A stretch of 64,000 nucleotides of DNA. It comes from Actinokineospora terrae. GTDB lineage: Bacteria > Actinomycetota > Actinomycetes > Mycobacteriales > Pseudonocardiaceae. Positions 1-10,622 of the stretch are shown piece after piece. The translations under genes and the position numbers were made by a program. A model generated the notes under the pieces. The model was not told the origin of the DNA and did no database searches. It saw only the letters and a program-made list of their open reading frames with translations. The stretch is taken from assembly GCF_900111175.1 (NCBI RefSeq), contig NZ_FOGI01000005.1:62001-126000 (forward strand). Reading direction: 5' to 3'. Each line of letters opens with the position of its first letter. Position 1 is the first letter of the stretch.

Positions 1-1413
1 GAGGAAGCCGCGGAGTACCGAGCCGACTCGGATGCCGACGAGCGTGAGGACGCCACCGCCGAGTACCGCGAGGGTTCCGCCGAGTACCGCGAGGACGCTG
101 CCGAGTACCGCGAAAGCGCCGCGGGGGAGTACCGCGAGGACGGTGCGGGCGTCGAGGCCGACTACCGCGAGGGCTTCCGGGCGGCCGCCGAGCAGGACGA
201 GGACCGCGACTGGTTCGACCGCGACCGGCCCGGCCGGCTCGTGGACGACCTCGACGAGACCGCCGACACCGAGGCCGACTCCGAGTACTACGCCGACGAC
301 GACCAAGCCGCCCGGGTTGTCGGCGACACCGACGACGAGCACGCGCTGCCCGCCGCCGAGGACGACCGCGACGACGAGACCGGCACGATCTTCACCCAGC
401 ACACCACGCCGATCCCGGCCGAGCTGATCCGCCGGATCGACGCCGAGGGCAAGGCCGAGGCCGACCACGCCCCGGTCAACGGGACCTCGCTGACCGACGA
501 CGCGCTGGTCGACGACCTCGACGACGAGCCGGACCTCGACCGCACCGGCTACCTCGACCCCGAGGCGGTCGCCCGCTACGGCGACCACGCCGCCCGCGGT
601 GACCTCGCCGACGCCGACGAGCACCACGACGGCGACAGCAGCACCGAGCACGACCACGACGAGGAGACCCGCGCCGCCGAACGCCGCGCTGACGACCCCG
701 CGATCAACACCGTCGACGCGACGCAGTTCGTCGTGCCGGTCGCGCGGGTGGAACCGGAGCACGTCGAGCCGGAGCCGGTGGCCGAGGTCGAGCCGCAGCG
801 GCAGCCCGCGCACGCCGCGGTGGAGCCGGTCGGGTTCGTCGAGCAGGAACCCGCACTGGCGGTGACCGACCAGCCCGGGTTCCAGCAGCCAATTCAGCCG
901 ACGCCCGCCTACGCGGAGGCGCTGCCGGAGAGGAACTCGAGTTTGTTGCCCAAGCGGATCCCGTCGAAGCCGCAGAACCGGTTCCCCTTCGGTGTGCAGA
1001 CCTCCACCACGCCGACCGCGTCCGTCCCGGCGCCGGTGGTCGCCGAGCCGGTCGCCGCGAAGCAGACCACGCCCGACCGCGAGCGGTCGCTGTTCGAGCC
1101 GATCCTGCCCGCCGACAACGCCGAGGCCGCCAAGCCCGCGCCCCCGCCGCCGAACCGCCTGCGCGGCGCCAGGACCCTGCAGCAGACCCCGTCCGGCGTC
1201 GACCCGTTCGTCCCGCCCGGCCCGTTCGGCCCCGGCTCGGCGATGCCGCTGCCCGGCGGCCGGTCCCCGTCGAGCGAGTACACGATCAAGGCCAGCGTGA
1301 CGGCCCTGCGCTACTGCGCCCCCGACTCGGCCAAGTTCGACCGCACGGTCGCCGAGGTGTGGTTCCGCTCGGTCGCCGACGCCGAGCGGGTCGGCTTCCG
1401 CCCCCTCGGCTGA
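1..1413 (+). CDS. Acidic repeat protein with C-terminal sunset-like domain (5' partial)
   Basis: The reading frame is open from base 1, so the start lies outside the window. The visible 470 residues begin with four or five copies of an AEYRE-type pentapeptide spaced by 2-4 residues (bases 13-180). A very acidic Asp/Glu-rich stretch and a Pro/Ala-rich linker follow. The last ~47 residues form a small domain of pattern YT(I/V)K...T.AEVWFRSVADAERVGF, which recurs in the next gene. It resembles the short domain called 'sunset' at the C-terminus of many actinobacterial proteins; that name is from memory. No enzyme motif, signal peptide or membrane segment is visible. The low-complexity acidic body suggests a scaffold or binding protein, but function is unknown. 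Confidence 0.75.
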   Translation, partial: EEAAEYRADSDADEREDATAEYREGSAEYREDAAEYRESAAGEYREDGAGVEADYREGFRAAAEQDEDRDWFDRDRPGRLVDDLDETADTEADSEYYADDDQAARVVGDTDDEHALPAAEDDRDDETGTIFTQHTTPIPAELIRRIDAEGKAEADHAPVNGTSLTDDALVDDLDDEPDLDRTGYLDPEAVARYGDHAARGDLADADEHHDGDSSTEHDHDEETRAAERRADDPAINTVDATQFVVPVARVEPEHVEPEPVAEVEPQRQPAHAAVEPVGFVEQEPALAVTDQPGFQQPIQPTPAYAEALPERNSSLLPKRIPSKPQNRFPFGVQTSTTPTASVPAPVVAEPVAAKQTTPDRERSLFEPILPADNAEAAKPAPPPPNRLRGARTLQQTPSGVDPFVPPGPFGPGSAMPLPGGRSPSSEYTIKASVTALRYCAPDSAKFDRTVAEVWFRSVADAERVGFRPLG

Positions 1414-1554
1414 CGTCACCCGAAGGTGTCCGGTCCGGGAACCGTCCGGCCGCGCCTAGGTGGCAGCTGTCCACCCAGAGTGATACAAGGGGTGTCTGGC
1501 TGTAGCACAACGGCGAACCCCGGTTGGGCACGACGGCGCACGAGGAGGCATCCG

Positions 1555-1944
1555 GTGAGGCGACCGGTTCTGTGGTGCGTGCTGTCCTTCCTGCTGGGCG
1601 TGGCCCTCACCTGGCGCTACCTCACCCGCAAGCCCCCACCGCGCCCCCCTTGGGTCATCCCGACCCCCAAGGTCCGCATCCCCCTGCAATCCCCCACCGC
1701 CCCCGACGACGAGTTCACCCACGTCTCCGGCACCCTCGACGACGCCTTCACCGCCCCAGCCGCCCCCGCAGGCCCCGACGGCATGGCCCCCTCCACGGAC
1801 TACACCGTCAAAGGCACCCACGGCATCTTCCACACCACCGAATCCCCCGCCTACCCCACCACCACAGCCACCGTCTGGTTCCGCACCGTAGCCGACGCCG
1901 AACGCGCAGGCTTCCTCCCCTGGACCACCACCAGCGACCGGTAG
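1555..1944 (+). CDS. Single-TM protein with sunset-like C-terminal domain
   Basis: 129 aa. I chose GTG 1555 because GAGGAGG at 1542-1548 sits 6 nt before it; a longer frame from 1426 has no such site. Residues ~4-22 (VLWCVLSFLLGVALTW) form one membrane segment, followed by a Pro-rich linker. The C-terminal ~45 residues (DYTVKG...ATVWFRTVADAERAGF) are homologous to the end of the upstream gene. The topology suggests a membrane-anchored partner presenting the same small domain as its soluble neighbour. It ends 2 bp from the stop of the convergent operon. Function unknown. Confidence 0.75.
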   Translation: MRRPVLWCVLSFLLGVALTWRYLTRKPPPRPPWVIPTPKVRIPLQSPTAPDDEFTHVSGTLDDAFTAPAAPAGPDGMAPSTDYTVKGTHGIFHTTESPAYPTTTATVWFRTVADAERAGFLPWTTTSDR

Positions 1945-1946
1945 CT

Positions 1947-3029
1947 CTAGCTCGCCTGGTGCTGGTCGGCGTTGTCAGGGGTTGGTCCAGAAGACCAATC
2001 GTCGACCCCGTAGCGGTCGCGGGCCTTGGCGGCCAGGTCCGGGTGGTCGTGCCGGACCAGGAGGTCCACCAGGTCGCGGCCGAACAGCGCGTGGCGCTCG
2101 TCCGCCGGGTCCGGCAGCAGCTCGTCCGGCACCTCGTCGGGACCGGTCACCACCCCGGAACTGTCCACGACGAACAGACCCGGCTCCGCGAACCCGTTGT
2201 CCAGGCCTGGTTGCTGGTCCAGCCGGGCCGTGGGGCGCAGGTGTTCGGGTACCAGGGAGCGGAACGCCTCGTCCACCTCGGTGTCCCTGGCCGCGGCCGA
2301 GAGCCGGGCGAGTGAGCCGATGAGGTCGACGGTCTCCTCGACCTTGGACTTGTCCCTGGCCAGCCACCACACCACCGTGCTCCCGGCGCTGGTGAGCACC
2401 TCGTCGGTCAGGTACTCGCGCACGAACCGCTCGTTGGCGATCTCCAGCTTGGCCAGGTGCTGCTGCCTGCGCAGCGCGGCCATGTCGCGCAGGTAGGCGC
2501 GGTGTTCCTCGTTGACGTACACCCGGACCTCCGCGGCCCAGGCGCGCACGGTGTTCGTGCTGTCGGTCGCGGGGTGGCTGAGGGTGGCGGCGATGGCGTG
2601 GACCGCGCCGGTGTCCTCGGGGTGGTGGGACCGGGCGGCCTGGTGCGCGCGGTGCAGTACTGCCTGCACGGCGAGCACTCCCGGATCCGGATGCCCGTGC
2701 GCCAGTTGGTACCACTGCACGGTGCAGCTGAGCGTGAACGGGATGTCCCCCTCCGAACTCGGCAGGCGCACCGAGGTCACCTCGCGGCTCGCGGGCGGCG
2801 GGGGTTGTGGCGCGGGCACCGGCTCCGGCTCGGGCTGCTGCCGCGGTGGCGGGATCGACCTGCTCTCCCGGCGATCCGGACCTCGCGTCGCCAGCACCCC
2901 GGTGCCGACGATCAGGGCCACCGCGAGCACGATGTTGACCCAGTCCGCCCACTCGAGGAGAGAGCCCGCGGTGAGGGCCAGCGCCAGTGCTGTTCCGCCG
3001 GTGAGGACCACCCTGGTGTCCCTGGTCAT
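1947..3029 (-). CDS. Two-TM membrane protein, last gene of cyclase/Crp operon
   Basis: 360 aa. The ATG at 3029 overlaps the upstream stop by 4 bp (3026-3029), so the two are probably translationally coupled. Residues ~8-25 and ~29-46 are two hydrophobic helices. A Pro/Gln-rich linker (~60-85) and a ~270-residue cytoplasmic part follow. The latter has charged helices around EIANERFVREYLTDEVL and ends in a hydrophilic tail. A distant SPFH-like or coiled organisation is possible, but I do not recognise the family. As the only membrane protein of a four-gene operon with a nucleotide-cyclase-like protein, it may be the membrane-acting effector or anchor; this is inference. Confidence 0.8.
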   Translation of the reverse strand: MTRDTRVVLTGGTALALALTAGSLLEWADWVNIVLAVALIVGTGVLATRGPDRRESRSIPPPRQQPEPEPVPAPQPPPPASREVTSVRLPSSEGDIPFTLSCTVQWYQLAHGHPDPGVLAVQAVLHRAHQAARSHHPEDTGAVHAIAATLSHPATDSTNTVRAWAAEVRVYVNEEHRAYLRDMAALRRQQHLAKLEIANERFVREYLTDEVLTSAGSTVVWWLARDKSKVEETVDLIGSLARLSAAARDTEVDEAFRSLVPEHLRPTARLDQQPGLDNGFAEPGLFVVDSSGVVTGPDEVPDELLPDPADERHALFGRDLVDLLVRHDHPDLAAKARDRYGVDDWSSGPTPDNADQHQAS

Positions 3030-4915
3030 GCCCGTCCACTCCGTTCGCTGGTGTCCAGTGCCGCGTCGATGAGCGGCAGCAACGTCTCGGCACGGGCGAT
3101 GGCCGCCTGCCGCGCCTGGGGGTCGTTCGCTCGCCGGACCTGCGCCCTGGCGAGCACGAAGAGTTCGTTGAGCAGCGCGGACCTGCCCGCGCAGGCCCGC
3201 ACCACCAGCGCCGGATCGGTCCCGATCCACCGCCACAGGTCGTCCGGTGGGACGACGCGGGTGGTGTCGCACAGCAGCGCCTCCCACAGCTGGACCAGGT
3301 CGTCGCGCGAGCGGGTCTCGGCGGCCAGGTGTGGGGGCAGGTCGAGCGCGAGCAGGATGGCGCGGTTGGCCGAGTTCATCCGCTGGTCGAGCAGCCGGTA
3401 GAGCAGCCACCGGTGCAGGCCGTGCTTGCGCACCAGCCCGACAAGGGCGTCGACTGCCGCGCCCACCACCTTGGTGTCCCGGTGCCGGGTGAAGTGGTGC
3501 AGCCGCACGAGGGCCTGGAACGGCCTGGTCGGTGCGATGTCCTCCACGCACGCGTCGACGAGCACCCTGGCGAACGAGGTCGGCAGGGAGTGGTCCGTGG
3601 CTCGGTGGTAGACGTATCGCCTGGCCGCCTTGGAAGTCCGGTTGTCGCGCAGTCCGATCGCGACGGCCTGGGCTGCCAGCGCGATCCCGCGCCGGTGGTC
3701 CGACCAGCTGCGGGCCAGCGCCAGCAGCGGTTCCGGCGCGCCGGTGGTGAGCTGGAGTTCCGCGTACCGGTCCACCAGGTCGGCGGCGGCCTCGTAGGGC
3801 ATGTCCTCGGACACGGCGACCGTGCCGACCCACTCGGCGACTTCCGCGCGCAGACCGGGGAAGTAGGTCCAGAAGTGCGTGCGCAGGGCCGAGTCCAGTG
3901 CGAAGTCGGTGAACTCCACGGTGCGGCAGCCGTCGGCGCGCAGGTGCGCGGCCGTCATCCGCTCGGCCAGGTGGGTGCCGTCGAGGACGTGTTCCTCGGC
4001 CGCCGGGATCTCGATCTCGTCGTGCAGCGCCTGCTCCGCGGTGGCCAGCGCCTCGACCGGGGCGCCGGGCAGGAACGCGGCGGCGACGAGCAGGGCCCGG
4101 CGAGCGGCCTGCTGATCGCCGGAGAACAGCTTCTGCGCCTGGGCGGCCCGCTCGAACCGCGCCGCCATCGCCGCCGCGAGCCAGGTGCCGGTGGTCTTGC
4201 CCTGGCCGGTGTCCCTGGCCCTGACCACCACCCTCGCCAGGTCGGCGATGCGCCCCACCGGGTCGGACCGCAGGCAGTCCGCCAGCCTGGCCACCGGCGG
4301 CGGTGGGTCCGGCAGGCCGATGCCTTCGGGGGCCAGGTGCGCGCGCAGGACCTCCGCGCCGTCCGGGCGGTCGACGTCGACCCGGAGTGCGGCAAGGGAG
4401 TCGGCGAGCAGGAAGACCTGGTCGGGCCGCACCAGCAGGACCAGCCGCGCCTGTTTGCGCGTGACCTCCGCCTGGTAGGCCTCCAGGTCCGGCTGCATGG
4501 CCCGCACCCGCTCGTCGTCGGCCGCGCACAGGTCGAGCAGCAGCCGCTCACCCTCTTTCAGCTGGGTGGTGTCGAGTGCCGGGTCTTCGTCGTCGCCGCG
4601 GTCGTCCAGCACGCGGAGTTCGTCGAGATGGCTGTTTCCGCGCGCTGTCAACAACATCAGCGCCGTGGTGCGCGCGCCGGACTCGCTGGTGCCGGCTAGC
4701 ACTACCGTCGACGACCGGGTGAACGCCGCGAACGGGAAACCCGCGGGCGCGACGAACCGCTCGGCTCGCCTGCGGATCTCCTCGGCCGCGATGAACCGCA
4801 GGCTGCGTCTTACGCGCTGTTGCGCGTGGTAGTGGTTGTTGGTGACGTTGGTCTGGCTGCCAGAACCAGAGTTGACGTTGGCCGTCTCGTCGAACCTGTA
4901 GCTGGTGGAGGTCAT
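3026..4915 (-). CDS. Helical protein with degenerate P-loop and N-terminal amyloid-like motif
   Basis: 629 aa, coupled by 4-bp overlaps to the genes on both sides. Residues 12-30 carry ANVNSGSGSQ...N..YH, nearly the same as the C-terminus of the preceding cyclase-like protein. Residues ~70-90 (VVLAGTSESGARTTALMLL) look like a Walker A strand-loop-helix in which the invariant GK is replaced, and LLLDL (~130) could be a relict Walker B strand. The remaining ~400 residues are Ala/Leu/Arg-rich and predicted all-helical, with a possible repeat solenoid around 350-600. This resembles a STAND-like ATPase fold that has lost nucleotide hydrolysis. I infer a receiver that is recruited through the shared motif. 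Family name unknown. Confidence 0.8.
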   Translation of the reverse strand: MTSTSYRFDETANVNSGSGSQTNVTNNHYHAQQRVRRSLRFIAAEEIRRRAERFVAPAGFPFAAFTRSSTVVLAGTSESGARTTALMLLTARGNSHLDELRVLDDRGDDEDPALDTTQLKEGERLLLDLCAADDERVRAMQPDLEAYQAEVTRKQARLVLLVRPDQVFLLADSLAALRVDVDRPDGAEVLRAHLAPEGIGLPDPPPPVARLADCLRSDPVGRIADLARVVVRARDTGQGKTTGTWLAAAMAARFERAAQAQKLFSGDQQAARRALLVAAAFLPGAPVEALATAEQALHDEIEIPAAEEHVLDGTHLAERMTAAHLRADGCRTVEFTDFALDSALRTHFWTYFPGLRAEVAEWVGTVAVSEDMPYEAAADLVDRYAELQLTTGAPEPLLALARSWSDHRRGIALAAQAVAIGLRDNRTSKAARRYVYHRATDHSLPTSFARVLVDACVEDIAPTRPFQALVRLHHFTRHRDTKVVGAAVDALVGLVRKHGLHRWLLYRLLDQRMNSANRAILLALDLPPHLAAETRSRDDLVQLWEALLCDTTRVVPPDDLWRWIGTDPALVVRACAGRSALLNELFVLARAQVRRANDPQARQAAIARAETLLPLIDAALDTSERSGRA

Positions 4916-5799
4916 CGGGTACCGCGGTTGTCGTGGTACTGGGCGTTGTCGCCGTTGAACTGGTTGCCGGAACCGGTGTTGACGTTCGCCGGCCTCTGGA
5001 AGGTGTAGTTGTTGGTCGCCTGGGTGACATCGCGGCCCGCCTGGACCACGTCGCCGTGCACGTGGTGGGCGGTGTTCCGGGTGGAGCCCGCGGCGTGGTC
5101 GATGTCCTCGGTCGGTTGCTCGGCCTGGGTCACCGGCGGCAGGAACCCGTGGCGCAGCAGGTCGCCCGTCGGCACCGGGACTCGCAGGTAGGCGAGGTCG
5201 CTGTAGGACTTGACCTCGACCGGCGCCTGGACGTAGAGCTCCGGGGATTCACCGCTGTACCCGCTCTGGACCGCGTCGGTGAAAGCGCGCCCGGACACGA
5301 TCGCGGCGACCCGGGTGCTCGGCCCTGAGCGGGTGAGCAGGTCCTTGACCGGCGCGGAGTCGAGCAGCCGGTGCGCCTCGACCCGCGCCACGCCACTGCC
5401 CTCGCTGAGCAGCTCGCGGCCGGAGTCGGTGACCGGGCCGACGTGCACGCTGACCCGCATCCGCAGCGGCGCCGCGTCGGCGGCGACCCGGTCCCAGAAC
5501 TCCAACTCCTCGTGCAGCGCCCGCAGGAACGGTGTGAGCAGCAGCGGGAGCACCTCGGCTGGGAACCCGGCCGCGTACCCGTCACCGGTGCCGAACCCGA
5601 ACCGCCTGGTGTCCCACACCTCGCTGAGCCCGCACCGCTCGAACGCGGCCCGCAGCACCGCGGGCACCCGGTCGGTCACCTCGGCGTGGTGGTGGCCGAG
5701 CAGGCCGCTGAAGTCCCGGATGTCGACCACCAGCAGCGCCCGGTACGGCGGCAGCCGCGTCGCCCTGCTCGCGGGGTGGTCGGTCTTGTCGTCGGTCAC
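4912..5799 (-). CDS. Class III nucleotide-cyclase-like protein with C-terminal amyloid-like motifs
   Basis: 295 aa from GTG 5799; no better in-frame start lies between it and the crp gene. Residues 21-30 (ALLVVDIRDF) and 71-79 (TGDGYAAGF) match the two metal-binding Asp positions (D26, D73) of class III cyclases. The later N/R pair of classical adenylate cyclases is not obvious around VARVEAHRLL (137-146), so product and activity are uncertain. After residue ~225 the protein becomes disordered and holds VHGDVVQAGRDV (247-258, RHIM-like) and ANVNTGSGNQ...YH (271-289). The latter is shared with the next protein. The Crp-type receptor upstream suggests that the product, if any, is a cyclic nucleotide. 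Pycsar PycC cyclases are a comparable defence precedent. Confidence 0.8.
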   Translation of the reverse strand: MTDDKTDHPASRATRLPPYRALLVVDIRDFSGLLGHHHAEVTDRVPAVLRAAFERCGLSEVWDTRRFGFGTGDGYAAGFPAEVLPLLLTPFLRALHEELEFWDRVAADAAPLRMRVSVHVGPVTDSGRELLSEGSGVARVEAHRLLDSAPVKDLLTRSGPSTRVAAIVSGRAFTDAVQSGYSGESPELYVQAPVEVKSYSDLAYLRVPVPTGDLLRHGFLPPVTQAEQPTEDIDHAAGSTRNTAHHVHGDVVQAGRDVTQATNNYTFQRPANVNTGSGNQFNGDNAQYHDNRGTR

Positions 5800-5831
5800 C
5801 CGACGAGCTTGGCCAGCCCCCGGGCGCCGAA

Positions 5832-5849
5832 CTGTCCGCCATCGGACAG
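5832..5849. promoter_or_regulatory. Inverted repeat between crp-like and cyclase-like genes
   Basis: Perfect 7-bp arms CTGTCCG / CGGACAG separated by CCAT, lying in the 67-bp gap ahead of the cyclase start. It may be an operator or an RNA hairpin that sets the relative expression of the receptor and the enzyme. No T-tract follows, so a terminator is unlikely. Confidence 0.45.
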
Positions 5850-5866
5850 GTCGACTGCGAGCTGGG

Positions 5867-6547
5867 TCACAGACCGGCGAACGCCCGCAGCAGGCCGGGA
5901 TCGGCGACGACGAGGTGCCCGTGGTCCTGCCGCAGCGCGCCGCTGTCCTTGAGCCGCAGCAGGTGCTGGGAGATGGTGCTGCGGACCACCCCCAGCGAGT
6001 TGGCCAGTTCCTGCTGGGAGAACGGGACCCGGTACCGGTCGGCGACGGCGTCGTCGGCGAGCGCCACCACCTCGAGCAGGAGTCGGGCGATCTTGCGCTC
6101 AGGGCTGAAGTGCACCAGTTCGACCTGGTAGGGCACGGTCTGCGACAGCTTCGACAGCGAGTAGTCCGCCAGTGCCGCCTGCCCGTTGTGCTCCTCCAGG
6201 AAGGCGTTGAACCGCTCGGCGGGCACGACGCTGACGGTGCACCGGTCGATGGTCTCCACGGTCGCCGTGCGCCGGGAGGCCGACCGCGCCGCGATCTCCC
6301 CCAGCAGGTCACCCGCCCCGCGCAGCGCGAGCAGCAGCCGACCGCCGTCCGGTTCCGTGCCGAACACCTTCACCCGACCGGACAGCAGCACCAGCACCGT
6401 CGTCCCCGGATCGCCCTGCCGCAGCAGCGGCACCCGGGGGCCGTGCACGCGCGGGACGCCGAGCTCCAGCAGTCGCGCCCACTTCGATTCCCCCACCACG
6501 CCGCGGAATCCCCGCGCACCCTTGTTCACGCTGGATGAATAGCGCAT
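5867..6547 (-). CDS. Crp/Fnr-family transcriptional regulator
   Basis: 226 aa. Residues ~30-120 form a cyclic-nucleotide-binding beta roll; G83-E84 and R93-T-A of the phosphate-binding cassette are present, so ligand binding looks intact. Residues ~165-212 (FSQQELANSLGVVRSTISQHL) are the winged HTH with a canonical recognition helix. No Fnr-type cysteine cluster is seen. It heads the operon with the cyclase-like gene, so it is probably both sensor and autoregulator of the module. The start ATG 6547 could be replaced by GTG 6529. Family assignment is firm; ligand identity is unknown. Confidence 0.93.
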   Translation of the reverse strand: MRYSSSVNKGARGFRGVVGESKWARLLELGVPRVHGPRVPLLRQGDPGTTVLVLLSGRVKVFGTEPDGGRLLLALRGAGDLLGEIAARSASRRTATVETIDRCTVSVVPAERFNAFLEEHNGQAALADYSLSKLSQTVPYQVELVHFSPERKIARLLLEVVALADDAVADRYRVPFSQQELANSLGVVRSTISQHLLRLKDSGALRQDHGHLVVADPGLLRAFAGL

Positions 6548-6600
6548 CGCTGACCGTGACCGTGGTTCGCCGGTCGACGATCACCCGTTTGCCCGCCGGG

Positions 6601-6635
6601 AAAAGAAGCGAGCCCCCACCGGTTCGGTGAGGGCT
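6601..6635 (-). terminator. Rho-independent terminator after korB
   Basis: Arms 6611-6621 and 6625-6635 pair over 11 bp with one mismatch around a 3-nt loop. On the minus strand the stem is followed by a T-rich tail (CTTCTTTT). Confidence 0.75.
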
Positions 6636-6654
6636 CGGTTCGGTGGAGCGGGAC

Positions 6655-9611
<2,957 letters not shown>

Positions 9612-9773
9612 GAGCTGCCGATCCCTCTCTCCTGACACCCGACTGGCTGGTCGTGTCGCGTTCAACGGTAGGCATCGCCGGACCACGGACCCGAGCAACG
9701 CGTTGCAGATCACAGTCCCGCGCGAGCCCCCGATCAACGGTATCGGGTAAGGGCCTGGTGCGGTCCCGGTTTG

Positions 9774-9794
9774 AGTGTAACCGGCGGTTACACT
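9774..9794. promoter_or_regulatory. 21-bp perfect palindrome upstream of korAB
   Basis: Arms AGTGTAACCG and CGGTTACACT around one central G. It lies between the stop of the enoyl-CoA hydratase gene and korA, so the likely target is korAB. The symmetry and length fit a TetR- or GntR-type operator; the cognate regulator is not in this window as far as I can tell. Confidence 0.6.
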
Positions 9795-9846
9795 TATCCC
9801 GGATGATGGGCGTCGGATTCCGACCCCGTGGGATGCCGCGAACAGC

Positions 9847-10611
9847 TTACGGGGTCGGCGCGGACGAGATCCGGGCCTTCATCTCCGCCAGGAGCTGGGC
9901 GAACGCGGGGGAGTCCATCGAGGCCACCTGCGCGGCGAGCTCGGTTTCGATCGCGTCGTCGTGGCAGCTTTGCGCCGCGGTCGCGCGCATCGACCTTTTG
10001 ATCGACAGCACCAGGTCTTTGGGCGCTTTGGCGGTAGCCGCGGCGAGGTCGACGGCCGCTTGGACTAGCGCGTCGTGGTCGCCGTCGACGGTCGTGAGGG
10101 TCAGACCGACCCGTAGTGCCTCTGCGGCGTCCGGCACGTGCCGGAACAGGGTCATCGCGGTCGCGGTCTGCGGGCCCACGAGCCGCTGCAGCATCCACGT
10201 CATGCCGCCGCCTGGGTGGATGCCCAACTGGAGGAACCGCGCGTCGAACCGGGCCCGCGGTCCCGCGATCCGGACGTCCGCGGCCAGCGCCAGGTTCAAC
10301 CCTGCCCCTACCGCCGCCCCGCCGACGGCCGCGATCGTCGGCAGTGAACACCGCGCAACGGCCAGGAACCCCGCGTAGATGCCGCGCAGCCCCTCCTCGC
10401 GCGACTCTCCGAGCACCGTTAGGTCTGCCCCGGCGCAGAACGCGGGGGGTGTGCCGGTCACCACGACTGCGGCCGTGTCCGGGTCGGCTTCGCACTCGGC
10501 CACCAGCTCCGCGAGCCGGGCCGACATGGGCAGGGTCAGGGCGTTGCGCCGGTCGGGGTCGTCGAGGGTGATCACGGCGACGCCGTCGCGCCGCTCAAGC
10601 AGGACGGTCAT
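9847..10611 (-). CDS. Enoyl-CoA hydratase/isomerase family protein
   Basis: 254 aa, the usual crotonase length. The oxyanion-hole strands are visible as AFCAGADL (~57-64) and GGAAVGAGLNLALAAD (~97-112). The catalytic Glu of hydratases at the later position is replaced in FLQLGIHPGGG, so isomerase or another crotonase activity is possible. It probably acts on an acyl-CoA in fatty-acid or amino-acid breakdown. It ends only 11 bp from the Lrp gene's stop side (10623), so the two may form one unit read from the Lrp promoter. Confidence 0.88.
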   Translation of the reverse strand: MTVLLERRDGVAVITLDDPDRRNALTLPMSARLAELVAECEADPDTAAVVVTGTPPAFCAGADLTVLGESREEGLRGIYAGFLAVARCSLPTIAAVGGAAVGAGLNLALAADVRIAGPRARFDARFLQLGIHPGGGMTWMLQRLVGPQTATAMTLFRHVPDAAEALRVGLTLTTVDGDHDALVQAAVDLAAATAKAPKDLVLSIKRSMRATAAQSCHDDAIETELAAQVASMDSPAFAQLLAEMKARISSAPTP

Positions 10612-10622
10612 GTCCGCGCACC

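Noticed and set aside
1947..4529. 860-residue frame spanning the membrane gene and half of the upstream gene
   Set aside because: Only the part after ATG 3029 has protein-like composition. The upstream part is a shifted shadow of the 629-aa gene; the ATGA overlap fixes the start.
6548..6600. Canonical Crp box (TGTGA-N6-TCACA) before the crp-like gene
   Set aside because: GTGA and TCAC half-sites exist but are spaced too far apart for a standard site.
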